Shown here: piece by piece, positions 52,995 to 62,227 of the stretch
Layout of the letters: each line of letters starts with the position of its first letter
Position numbering within the stretch: position 1 is the stretch's first letter
From: Hyaloraphidium curvatum
Taxonomy: Eukaryota; Monoblepharomycota; Hyaloraphidiomycetes; Hyaloraphidiales; Hyaloraphidiaceae
Assembly (NCBI GenBank): GCA_025558095.1
Contig: JAIVFI010000042.1
Location: forward strand, 393,036-457,035
Direction: 5' to 3'
DNA: 64,000 nucleotides
The notes under the pieces: generated by a model
Databases searched by the model: none
Told to the model about the DNA's origin: nothing
Seen by the model: the letters and a program-made list of their open reading frames with translations, nothing else
Translations under genes and position numbers: made by a program

Positions 52995-54198
52995 ATGGCC
53001 GCAGCACGGATGCCGGCCGGCAAGCACGCCGGCCCTTTCACCCGCATCGCCATCGCCGGCGCGCTCAAGACCTCGGCGGCGCACTCGACCGGGAGCCACA
53101 TCGCGCGGGCCGTGCTCGCCGCGAACCGCGTCGCGCCGGGCACCTTCTCCGACGTCCTGCTGGTCGGCCGCGGCGAGCTCTCCTCGCTGGACGCCGAGAA
53201 GCGCGCGTCGGCGGCCGAGTTCATCGCGATGGGGGCGCGGTACGCCGCGGTGGACTATTCCGACGAGGAGCGGACGGCGAGGACGCTCGAGGGGATCCAG
53301 TGCGTGATCTCGTGCCTGTCCGTGTCGGACGCCCAGGCCATCGGGGTTTCGGAGCCGGCGCTGGTGCGGGCGTCGGCGAGGGCGGGGGTCACCCGCTTCT
53401 TCCCCTCGCAATGTGGGTTTCCCGCTCCCGAGGCGTCGGACTCTCGCGCTGACGAGCTGTCCATTCTCACATCCGCGCCTATCCCTTCATTATGTGTGGA
53501 CAGACGGCCCTGACGACGAGAACCTCCCCCCCGAGCGGATCTGGCGAATCTCAAAACGCAAACGCGCGGTGATCGACCTAGCCCTTTCCCTCGGCCTCGA
53601 ATACACTGCCGTGGTCACTGGCATCTACTACGATGTCATCTGGGCCCACAACGGGGTGATGAATTGGTACGATGAAGGCGGCAAGGCCCGCGCTGTGGTG
53701 GCCGGACCGGACGGCAGCGGGACGATCATGTCGGTGTCGCTGGACGACATCGGGGCCTACGTGGCGGCGATGCTCTCGGATCCGGACCAGACCAAGTCGC
53801 GCAACCGGACCGTGAGGCTCGTCGTGGATACGTGGAAGACGGGGGACCACGTGAAGCTGTTCGAGGAGCTGACGGGGCGCAAGGTGGAGGTGGAGCGGTA
53901 TCCGCTCGGAGACGGCGTCGGTGGGTCGCTCCCCGGCGCAAACGGCCTGTGAGCCCCATTTGACGTTCCTTCCTGGCGCCCAGCGGACCGTTCGGACTAC
54001 CCACAGTACCCCCGCCTGCTCGCGCACAACCACTACCGGATCGACCCCTCCCTGAGCGACATCGGCAAGTGGCCGCAGGTCCGGCCCAAGCGGATGCGCG
54101 AGTGGCTGGCGGAGAAGCTGGCCGGGGGCGGGCTGACGCGGTTCCCGGAGCCGCGGAGCGGGAGGCCGGCCGAGGCGCCGGGGGCATCCAAGATGTGA
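52995..54198 (+). CDS. NmrA-like / isoflavone-reductase-like NAD(P)-binding protein (349 aa)
   Basis: Exons are 52995-53412, 53504-53920 and 53984-54198. The Rossmann start is RIAIAGALKTSAAHSTGSHIA, where the usual glycine-rich loop GxxGxxG is replaced by an Ala/Ser-rich version. It is followed by VDYSDEERTARTLEGIQCVI and CLSVSDAQ, then GVTRFFPSQYGPDDENLPPE, the family hallmark around the active site. Later parts are YYDVIWAHNGVMNWYDEGGK, IMSVSLDDIGAYVAAML and a C-terminal helical region. Members either reduce small aromatics using NADPH or act as redox sensors for regulators. The altered dinucleotide loop makes a sensor or weak-binding role possible. It is adjacent to and co-oriented with the aromatic-ring dioxygenase. 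Confidence 0.82.
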
Positions 54199-54429
54199 GG
54201 CGTCGGAGGGGGCCGGGGCAGTGACCCGGCGGACGAACGGCTGCGGAAGACGATCGCAATGTATAGTGGGACGAGTAGATGGCCTTGAGTTGAAAGACAG
54301 GAAACTTTGTTCACTTGTTCCGTAACCAACGATACAACCTTCCGCCGCCTCAGTTCTCCATGACACCGTCCCCTTGCTCCCATAGATCCCCGCCCGCACA
54401 CTTGAAGAGAAACGACCGCCGTCCCGCGG

Positions 54430-56970
54430 TCACCAGTACGCCCTCAGGTTGGGCAGCTGCCCCACGTCGACCCCCCTCGCCCCCAGCATGCTCGCCAGCG
54501 CCGTGTCCCGGATCAGCGCCTCTGCCCGTGCTGCATTGGCGTACATCTCCGCATCCTCGGGCAGGTCCGGGGCCAGCATCGACCTGGCCGGGTACTCCTC
54601 CTTGGAGTACGTCTCGCACTCCTCCACCTCGTCCGCGAACCGCACCCGCCGCGCCCTCCTCCCCTCGGCCGCGCTCAGCACCGAGCCCCACTCGCTCGAC
54701 GACTCGTCCCTGTCCCCCTCGCGGGGCTGCTCCGCCGCGCACGCCCAGCACTGCCCCTCGCCGCCCCACGGCGTGCCGTGCGGGCAGTTGCGCGCCGTCT
54801 GCGAGGCCAGCCGCATCATCTGCACGTCGGCGGGGGACAGCCGTGTGCGGTCGCCTTCGAGCAGGGCGAGGAGGAGGAGGCGCACGCGGCGGTGGCCGTC
54901 CCGCCCCGAGGCGTCCAACAGGTCGAGGCAGGAGCGCACGTCGGCCGACAGGCCCTCGTAGAGCTGCAGCGCCCTCGCCTGCTCGTGCTCGGGCGCGCGG
55001 GCGACCATCCAGCGGAACCGGCGCAGCACGAGGAGGTGCATCCACGAGGCGGCGGTGGCCGAGTGGCACGCGGCGTGGACGAACGGGTCGCGGGCGACCT
55101 CGGCGGCGCCGCGGGAGAGGAGCATCCGCGCGGCGCCCGAGATGGCCATGGCGCTGCGCGCGGCGTCGGCGAATGCGGGGGTGAGCGACCACAGGTGGAT
55201 CAGCGGCGAGTCGTCGGGCGAGCCGGGGCCGTCGGGCTCGGGGCCCTCGAGGTCGGCAAAGGGGGCGGGCGACGAGAGCAGCATGGCGTTGAGCCGCAGC
55301 AGGGTGAGGTAGCCGAGCAGCTGCTGGCGGCTCAACTGCGGCATGGCGAGCGCGTCGGCGGCTGCGTCGAACGCCGCGGCGTCGGCGTCGCGAGCGGCGT
55401 CGGCCAGCGCGGGCGGCAGGCTCGACTCGATCGCCGCGAGCGCGCGGCGCAGGTACGTCCGCCGGCGCACGGCCTCGGTCAGGAGCGGGTGCGACACGGC
55501 GGCGGCGATCGCCGGGTCGGCCCGCTCCCCCGGCCGCTGCAGGGCGTCCTCGGCGCACAGCAGCTCGACCACGTTGAGCCCGGCGTCCTTGAGCCAGTTG
55601 CCGAACTCGGCCGTCTTGAAGTGCAGGTAGACGATCAGGCCCGCCAGGTGGGTGTCGCCCGCCTCGTCCAGCCGCGACACGCACGCCTCGAGGGCGGCCT
55701 CGCGCGCGGCCGGGTCGTGCACGGGGCGGAGCGGGTCCAGCCACCCGAGGTAGCCCGTGCAGTCGAAGGAGGGGATGCGCGCGCGCAGGTGCGGGGGCAG
55801 CTGCGCGTCGGGCGGGCGATGGCCGGGGCCGGGGATGGTCGAGAGCAGCCGCGCGGGAAAGGGGAAGGGCGCGGTGGGGAAGTCGCGCAGCGGGTCGGCG
55901 AGCCGCTGGTCGCCCTGATCGAGCGCGAACCAGCTGAACGCGGGGGGTCAGCGGATCGGCGCGCACCCGAAGCGGCGTGCAACCCACCCATCAAAGCTCA
56001 TTGCGACCCAGAAGATGTTGACGAACTGCTGCCGAAACAGCCACTCGTCGAGCGCCTCGTCCGGCGGCGCCGGGTGGTCCTCGTCGCCCGGCACGCCGCA
56101 GCGCCGCCACATGTCCAGCAGCTTGGACAGCGTGCCGCGCGCCTGCACGCCGATGTACACGATGCGCACCAGCAGGGCGACCTGCAGCGCGAGGTGCTCG
56201 GGCGAGGAGAGCTCCTCGGGCGGCGCGGCCCAGAAGGCGTCCAGGCCGGCGTCCAGCAGCTTTTGGAGCTGGGCGTCGGCCTTGGTGCGCAGCTGCCCCA
56301 GCGGCACGGCGGCAAAGCCCTCCTGTGTCGCCGGGAAGACGTGCAGCAGCGCCTCTGCGCCGACCCAGTGCACGGCGGCGCGGAAAGCGGGGTGGCGGTA
56401 GTACGCCCGCCACCGCGGGTCGCCGCCGCCCGCCTCGAACGGCGCCCCCTTGGCGTCCCGCCAGTCCGGCTCGTCTGCGTCGGCGACGCCGTGCGCCTCC
56501 CTGAACGACGGCCGGTGCAGCGCCGGCGAGTCCGGGGGCACGGCCGCCAGGAAGGCCTGCAGCAGCGCGGCCTCGCCCTGCGGCGTCAGCTGCAACTCAT
56601 CGTGGACGTCGTCTGCCGCCGAGGGAGTGCCTGCCGGGGGCGCCCCTTGGGACGCCTGGGGCCCTCCCGGCCGGGGCTCCCGCGGATGGCCGGCCGGCGG
56701 CCCGCGCGACGGCTCCCGCGGGGGCGCCCCGAAGCTGCGCCGCCGCGGCACCGCCGTCTCGCCGCCGCGGTCCGCGACCGCCGTCTCGTCCATCGCCATT
56801 GGGGCGGCGGAGGTCGCGGCCGACGGCGGGGATGGCCCAGACCGGCGGCCTTGCGGGCGGCGACCTCCAAACCGCAGGCCACACGGCCGACACACCGCCG
56901 GCCATCCTCGGCCCCGCCGCACCGCCGCATCATCTCCAATAGCCGCACCGGATTCATTCCCGCACCGCAT
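54430..56970 (-). CDS. transcription-factor middle-homology-region protein 2 (828 aa)
   Basis: Exons are 56970-55988 and 55933-54430 (54-nt intron, donor GTGGGT). The first ATG with sense is 56970; ATG 56799 (771 aa) is the alternative. The N-terminus has a lone VCRPCGLRFGGRRPQGRR, a Cys-x2-Cys remnant rather than a full zinc finger. The MHR starts at AALLQAFLAAVPPDSPALHR and continues with ALQVALLVRIVYIGVQARG, LLDMWRRCGVPGDED and FRQQFVNIFWVAMSFDGWF. The C-terminal module CPHGTPWGGEGQCWACAAE followed by RRVRFADEVEECETYSKEEY matches the protein at 37001-39337. Probably a regulator that has lost its own DNA-binding domain, or one that works with a separate zinc-cluster protein. Confidence 0.72.
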
Positions 56971-57611
56971 CCCACGCCCCGGGGGACTCGCCGCCGTGTA
57001 GGATCGACGAGTCACCGGGCGTGCGTCCCTAGCCCTGGAATTAGGCTCCCCCCGGGACCCCCGCCCAGACCCCTGCCGCCTCCCCGCCGCCCCTTGCGAA
57101 TGCGGGGCCCGATTGCCCGGCACCCTTTCGCAGAGAGCTTCCAGTGTCGGCAACGAACCGCCCGTTCCGGCCTGCCCGCGCACCGCCGCCCCGCCGCATG
57201 CACCCCCCGCCCGCCGCATGCCGGCCGTCGCCGGGTCCGCCTTGCCGCCTGCCGCCGCCTGCCCTTGCACCGGATGGGAGGCAAAGCACGCGGGAACCAC
57301 CGGGTGGCAATGCGCGTCCCGCCGTCGGCGGCGTGTGCGCCCTGCGCGGACCGGCGGCACCAGCCTCCTTCGGGTCGCGCTCCCGCCGGGCCCGGGGTGC
57401 GCCGCCGCCGGGCTCCCATCGCGGCCGAGCCGGAGGCGACGGATGCATCCCAGCGGTACGGTGCCCGGCATGCGGTGCCCGAAAACGCATTGGCTCCCGG
57501 TCCCAGCGGATCCGTCGAGGCGTTCCCAGACTGTATTCCATCCACGCGTTCTCCAAAGGCAAGAACCCTCCCCTTCCCACCGTCTATATCCCTCGCCCGG
57601 CCCCGGTCCGC
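56971..57611. other. intergenic, 640 bp
   Basis: Between the start of MHR protein 2 and the end of the P-type ATPase gene (both minus strand). No gene is supported. Confidence 0.4.
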
Positions 57612-59642
57612 TCACCACCACCCCATCGCCGTCATGGAATGCAGCACGCTCGCCAGGTCCACGCACTCCTGCGCCACCGCGTTCCACAGCGGCCCCGTCC
57701 ACCCCCCCGCCGCGAGCACCATCTGGCACGCCGACGCCGCGGTGCCCCACCTCACGGTGCGCCGCGCGATGCGGACCACGCGGCGGGAGAGCGCCGCGAG
57801 GTCGTGCACCCGCGAGACGTCGCCGTTCATCACCACCACGTCCGCCGGCTCCGACGAGAGCGAGGACGGGTCCACGGAAATGCCGACGTCCGCCGCCGCC
57901 AGCGCCGCGGCGTCATTGGCCCCGTCCCCGACGAACGCCACCGCCCCCCACTTGTTCCTGTAGGTTTCCACCATCGCCGCCTTTTCGTGCGGCAGGCACG
58001 CGTGCCACTCGTCCGCGCCGAGCTGCTTCGCGACCGAGGCCAGGTGCGCCGACCTGTCCCCGCTCAGGACCGCCACGTGCGCGCCCGAGGCGCGGAGCTT
58101 GGCCACCAGCCTGACGGCCGACGGCCGCACGGGGTCGCGGAAGGCCACCGTCCCGCGGGCGTGCTCGGCGCCGTCGGGGGCGACGATGAGGAAGCACGCG
58201 CGCAGGGTGTCGTCGGCGCCCCCCGGGGCGGGCACGCCGCAAAAGTCCGGCGCGCCGACCTTGACCCGGAACCCGCCGACGGTGCCCGAAACGCCCAGCC
58301 CCGACTCCTCGCTGAAGTCCTCCACGCTCGGCACGGGGTCCGGCATCGCCCCGCTGTCCCTGGCGTGCCGGAACACCGCATCGGCGAGCACGTGCTTGCT
58401 CAGCCTCTCCAGCCCCGCCACCATGCCCAGCGCCTCGTCCCGCCTCCCCTCGGGCTCGCAGTGGACGGCGACGACCTCGGGGGTGCCGAACGTCAGCGTG
58501 CCCGTCTTGTCGAACACCACGCAGCGCGCGTCGGCGAGGGCTTCCAGCGCGTCCCCCGACTTGACCGTCGACCCCAGGCGCCGGCTCGCCAGCGACATGC
58601 CGCTGAGCATGGCCACGGGCACGCCGATGGCCGCGGGGCAGGGGGTCGCGGACATGAGCACCGACAGCACGGTGTCCCATGCCTCGACGGGCGGGGTGCC
58701 GCGGCGCAGGGCGAGCAGGTATCCGACGGCCGCAGCAGCCAGGGTGAGCGGGGTCAGGCCGTCCGCGATCCGCTTGCTGTTCAGCTCCACGTCCGACTTG
58801 CGCTCCAGCGCCGTGCCCAGCGTCGTGCGCATCTGCTGGAACACCGAGTCGGCGTAGGGCTTGTCGGCCCTGACCCTGACGGCGCGTGCGCCGCGGTTGA
58901 CCGTGCCGGCGTAGACCGAGTCGCCCTGCCGCTTCGGGGCGGGCGCGGGCTCGCCGGTGATCAGCGCCTCGTCGATCGCCGCGCCGTCGTCGAGGAGGGT
59001 GCCGTCGACGGCCACGCTCTCGTTGGCGCGCACCACGAAGACGTCCCCGGGCTTGACGGATTCCGCGGGCACGTCCTCGCCCGACTCCAGCCTGGCCAGG
59101 CCGGGGTTCTCGACCAGCAGCGTCTGCAGCGCCGTGCCCGCGCGGTCCATGGCCACGTGCTCCAGCGCCTCGCCGCCCGTGATCATCAGCAGGATCACGG
59201 CGGCGGCCCGATGGTGGCCCATCAGCAGCCCCAACGCGATGGCGAGGCACGCGGGCACGTCCGCGTCGCCGCCCGACAGGAACTCGGCGATGGCGGGGGC
59301 GGCGGCGAGCGCGACGAACGGCGCGAGGAAGCGGTCGAGCGTGGGCGCGCGGCGGCGCGAGGCGAGCGCGAGGGCGGCGGCGGCGCAGAGGGCGTAGAAG
59401 CGCAGGCCGGGCTCCCACTCGCCGTCGTCCTCGGCGAGCCGGCCGCCCTTGGCCTTTTCCTTCTCGGCGCGCCTCGCGCGGTATGCCTTGTACGCCCCCG
59501 CGGCCGCCGTCGCCGCCGCCAGCAGCGCAAACGCCCGGCGGCCCTTGGCCGCGCGGTACAGCGCGGGGAACCGCGGCAGCAGCACCGCTCCCGCCGCCGC
59601 AGCGGCAACGGGGAGCAGCTTGTCGGGCGCGGGCAGCGGCAT
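57612..59642 (-). CDS. P1B-type heavy-metal ATPase with TPCP motif (676 aa)
   Basis: ATP-driven metal-ion pump. Start ATG 59642, intronless. It lacks N-terminal metal-binding (HMA) domains. In order: membrane segments at about 15-45, 75-95 and 105-155; actuator motif ITGEPAP; the ion-site helix VLMSATPCPAAIGVPVAML carrying Thr-Pro-Cys-Pro instead of the usual Cys-Pro-Cys; phosphorylation site DKTGTLTFGTP; SKHVLADA where P1B pumps normally have Ser-Glu-His-Pro-Leu; GDRSAH; and hinge GDGANDAAALAAADVGIS. Two short C-terminal hydrophobic segments end in MGWW. The Thr-Pro-Cys-Pro type is, to my knowledge, mainly bacterial, so horizontal origin is possible. Transported metal unknown. Confidence 0.9.
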   Translation of the reverse strand: MPLPAPDKLLPVAAAAAGAVLLPRFPALYRAAKGRRAFALLAAATAAAGAYKAYRARRAEKEKAKGGRLAEDDGEWEPGLRFYALCAAAALALASRRRAPTLDRFLAPFVALAAAPAIAEFLSGGDADVPACLAIALGLLMGHHRAAAVILLMITGGEALEHVAMDRAGTALQTLLVENPGLARLESGEDVPAESVKPGDVFVVRANESVAVDGTLLDDGAAIDEALITGEPAPAPKRQGDSVYAGTVNRGARAVRVRADKPYADSVFQQMRTTLGTALERKSDVELNSKRIADGLTPLTLAAAAVGYLLALRRGTPPVEAWDTVLSVLMSATPCPAAIGVPVAMLSGMSLASRRLGSTVKSGDALEALADARCVVFDKTGTLTFGTPEVVAVHCEPEGRRDEALGMVAGLERLSKHVLADAVFRHARDSGAMPDPVPSVEDFSEESGLGVSGTVGGFRVKVGAPDFCGVPAPGGADDTLRACFLIVAPDGAEHARGTVAFRDPVRPSAVRLVAKLRASGAHVAVLSGDRSAHLASVAKQLGADEWHACLPHEKAAMVETYRNKWGAVAFVGDGANDAAALAAADVGISVDPSSLSSEPADVVVMNGDVSRVHDLAALSRRVVRIARRTVRWGTAASACQMVLAAGGWTGPLWNAVAQECVDLASVLHSMTAMGWW

Positions 59643-59756
59643 CGCGAACAAGGGGGGCGGCAAGGTGGGATGGAGGGAGGCAATGGCGCGATGGCGGGCA
59701 AACACCGGGCCGGCGGCGAGGGGCGTCGAAGCCCGCGGAATCCATCCCCCACCGGC

Positions 59757-61315
59757 CTAAACAGCCAACCGGTACACCTTCCTGGCCGTCCCTGCAAAGA
59801 GCTGCCTCCTCTGCTCCGCGCCCAGGCCCATCTCGCCGCAGACGATCCAGTAGGCCCCCACGAGCTCGCCGTACGACGCGCAGAACCCGTCGACGGGGAA
59901 GTTGGAGCCGAACAAGCACCTGGAAGTCAATGTGTGAGCCCCATGTCGGCATGCGTCGGCCGGAACGCCCACCGCTCGGTCCCGAACAGCCCGAGCGTGA
60001 ACCGGACGAGGTCGCCGAACCGGTTCCGCGCGAGCTCCGAGGCGAACGGGCCCGACGACCGCGGGTGCTTGTCGTAATGGACGCCGAGCTGCTCCATCAG
60101 CCCCGAGACCTTGCAGTAGAAGCCGGGAATCCTGGGAAAGGATCGTCAGCCGACGGAACCAAGCAAGCCTCGTCGAGGGCCCACTTCTCGAAGGACCGCA
60201 TGCACGACTTCCACCTCTCGAAGCACTCGGCGTCCTCAAACACGTGGAACGGTGTGCCGAAGTGGTCGAGCACCATGGTCAGCCCGGGCGAGTCCCGCAT
60301 GATCTCCGCCACCGAGGCGGCAATCTTCTCCATGTTGTGCGGGCCTGGCGAACGGATCGTTAGGAGGGGCCCAAAAAGGGCGGAGGCACCGCGACCCACG
60401 CATGATGTACCACAGGTCAAAGACGAGGCCGAGCTTGCCGAGCGTCTTGAAGTTCTCGCGGACGTTGGGCTGGTCGAGGTACGACGGGTCCTCGTCGAAC
60501 GTGTGGAACAACCAGTCCTTGTCGGGATCGTGGGGCTGTCGCGCAAGCAATCGGTCAGGTTTGGGAAAGGGGCGGGGCGGCGCCGCATCCCACCCGCCAC
60601 CTGATCCCTCGGAAGTTGCCGAACCGCATGTGCTCCCGGATCTCCTTCTCGAAGTCGGCGGGCGACAGCTGCATGTCCGCATAGCCCTGGATCCCCGTAC
60701 CGACGCGGTTGCCCGTCTCGGCGGCCACCTGCTGCAGCCATTCCGTCTCGCCGGCGCGGTAGGACCGGTCCGTCCAGCTGGCTCTGAAACGGGTGCGTGT
60801 CACGAACGACGCGAGGCAATGAAAGGTCAGGCAGCAGCCCACTCGAGGTAGACGGTCCCGGCAACGTCGACGCCGGCCTCGGCAAAGTCCCGCTGCAGGT
60901 CCGGCCAGTTGTAGTCCCCCAAGGTCGTCAGCGGCGTCCCGGCCGCCACCAGCGCGTCCACCGCGGCCTTGGCCTCCTCATCGTCCTTGAACAGCACGGC
61001 TTTCGGGTGGCGCGGCTTGCCCGTGAGGGGCGTCGCGTTCGCCGGAGGCTCGACGCCGTGCTTGCGCCAGTCCAGGCCGACGAAACGCGTCAGCCGGCTG
61101 GGAGCGGCGCATGAGGAAGAGCTCGGGCGTGATACGCGTTGAAGCCCACCGCGGTTGGGTCTCGGCCTCCCAGATGTGGTGGTGGGAGTCTGTTGGGCGA
61201 CGGGTGAGCGCGGGGGCCGCGAGCGGGAGACAGAACGCGTCCGACCGATTACGGGAAAGTCGATCTCGGCGATGGCCGCGGCCGCCTCGGCAGAGAGTGG
61301 AGGAGCTCGGCGCAT
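59757..61315 (-). CDS. amidohydrolase (amidohydrolase_2, TIM-barrel) protein (390 aa)
   Basis: Eight exons: 61315-61246, 61189-61150, 61097-60843, 60783-60594, 60535-60400, 60344-60185, 60131-59973 and 59919-59757. All introns are 52-59 nt and all phases close. The N-terminal metal motif is IDSHHHIWE. Later landmarks are TVYLEASWTDRS, GIQGYADMQL, FRGIRWRPHDPDKDW, LVFDLWYIM, MVLDHFGTPF (metal His), GFYCKVSGLMEQ (Lys on strand) and RCLFGSNFPVDGF (catalytic Asp of the final strand region). This matches metal-dependent lactonases and hydrolases such as L-fuconolactone or 4-sulfomuconolactone hydrolases. Substrate not predictable. It lies upstream of the metal ATPase on the same strand, 115 bp apart. 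Confidence 0.88.
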
Positions 61316-61717
61316 TGCGACGGACGACGGCGGACGAAGCAGCAGCAGAACTCGCAGCTGTTTGTTCGGGATGGCGTCGCCAGCGGCCGCGCACAAGCCG
61401 ACCCCCGGGGCGAGCAGCCCCCAGGTCAACGATTGCAACAAAACTCGGCTAATTTCGAGGAGTGTTCCGCGATCTCAGTTTTGGGCATAGTCAGCCGACG
61501 TCGGTTTTCGCGAGGGCGATGCTGGGGAGAGGCGCGAGTCGCGACCTGATGCGGGCTTCGCGCCGACGACAACACATCTGGGCAGATCGCGAGGATGAGT
61601 CACTTTCCAGCTCTATCAGTTTAGACCGGTTGATTCGTGGCGCACGCGTCTCATAGCTACCGCTTCATTGAGCCTTCGGGTCCGGGACGCGTGTCACACT
61701 TGCCTCGTGGGCTCGCG
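61316..61717. other. intergenic, divergent promoters
   Basis: 400 bp between the amidohydrolase and the short membrane protein. Nothing else is visible. Confidence 0.4.
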
Positions 61718-62227
61718 ATGCCATGGAGCCTTCGGCCGGATACGCGGACGTTCGCCTTCGCCCTCTTCGCGGTTCTTTTTCTCTCGTGCTGGCACCTCGT
61801 GTTCCGGCGCCCGCCGGTGGGACACTGGCGGCCGACGGCGCCGGCGACGCGTCGGGACGCGGACACGCTGGCGCGGCTGTTGGCCGAGCTGCCCGCGGTG
61901 CTGGACGCGCATTTCGCGCCCATTGCTGAGCGCGGCGGCATCTCGCGGGCGGCCATGGACGCCGTGGCGGCGGGCGCCCATGGCAAATACCACGGCTGCC
62001 GCGTCGTGCAGCGCGTCGGCGGGCAGACGTACCTCGTGCCGCTGGGCGGCGAGTGGGCCGCGTGGACGGGCGGCCAGCGCTTTCAGCTGAAGCGGCTGGC
62101 CGCCGTGCTGGCGCTCTTTCCTTGGCGCGAGGTCCGGGACTTGGAGCTGGCCATTGTAACGCGCCGGCGTCGGGGCAAGGGGGACGGTGGTCCCCGGCGA
62201 GGGAAGACTAGGCGCAGTGCTGTGTAG
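61718..62227 (+). CDS. short type-II membrane protein (169 aa), possibly truncated
   Basis: From ATG 61718: a basic N-terminus, one membrane anchor (FAFALFAVLFLSCWHLVF), then a lumenal-looking domain with KYHGCRVVQRVGGQTYLVPL and a C-terminal basic tail (TRRRRGKGDGGPRRGKTRR). The shape is that of the stem region of a Golgi glycosyltransferase, but no catalytic motif is present. The ORF stops 124 bp before the retroelement gag start. The tail is low complexity and may be non-native, so truncation by the element's insertion is possible. Family not recognised. Confidence 0.5.
   Translation: MPWSLRPDTRTFAFALFAVLFLSCWHLVFRRPPVGHWRPTAPATRRDADTLARLLAELPAVLDAHFAPIAERGGISRAAMDAVAAGAHGKYHGCRVVQRVGGQTYLVPLGGEWAAWTGGQRFQLKRLAAVLALFPWREVRDLELAIVTRRRRGKGDGGPRRGKTRRSAV

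Noticed and set aside
56586-56975. GATA finger or full zinc cluster at the start of MHR protein 2
   Set aside because: Only one Cys-x2-Cys pair is present in the coding frame; the other frame's cysteines do not match the spacing. Mentioned only as a possible vestige.
54778-60077. Plus-strand frames of 1061 and 977 codons over the MHR and ATPase genes
   Set aside because: They are antisense shadows of well-supported minus-strand genes with recognisable motifs.
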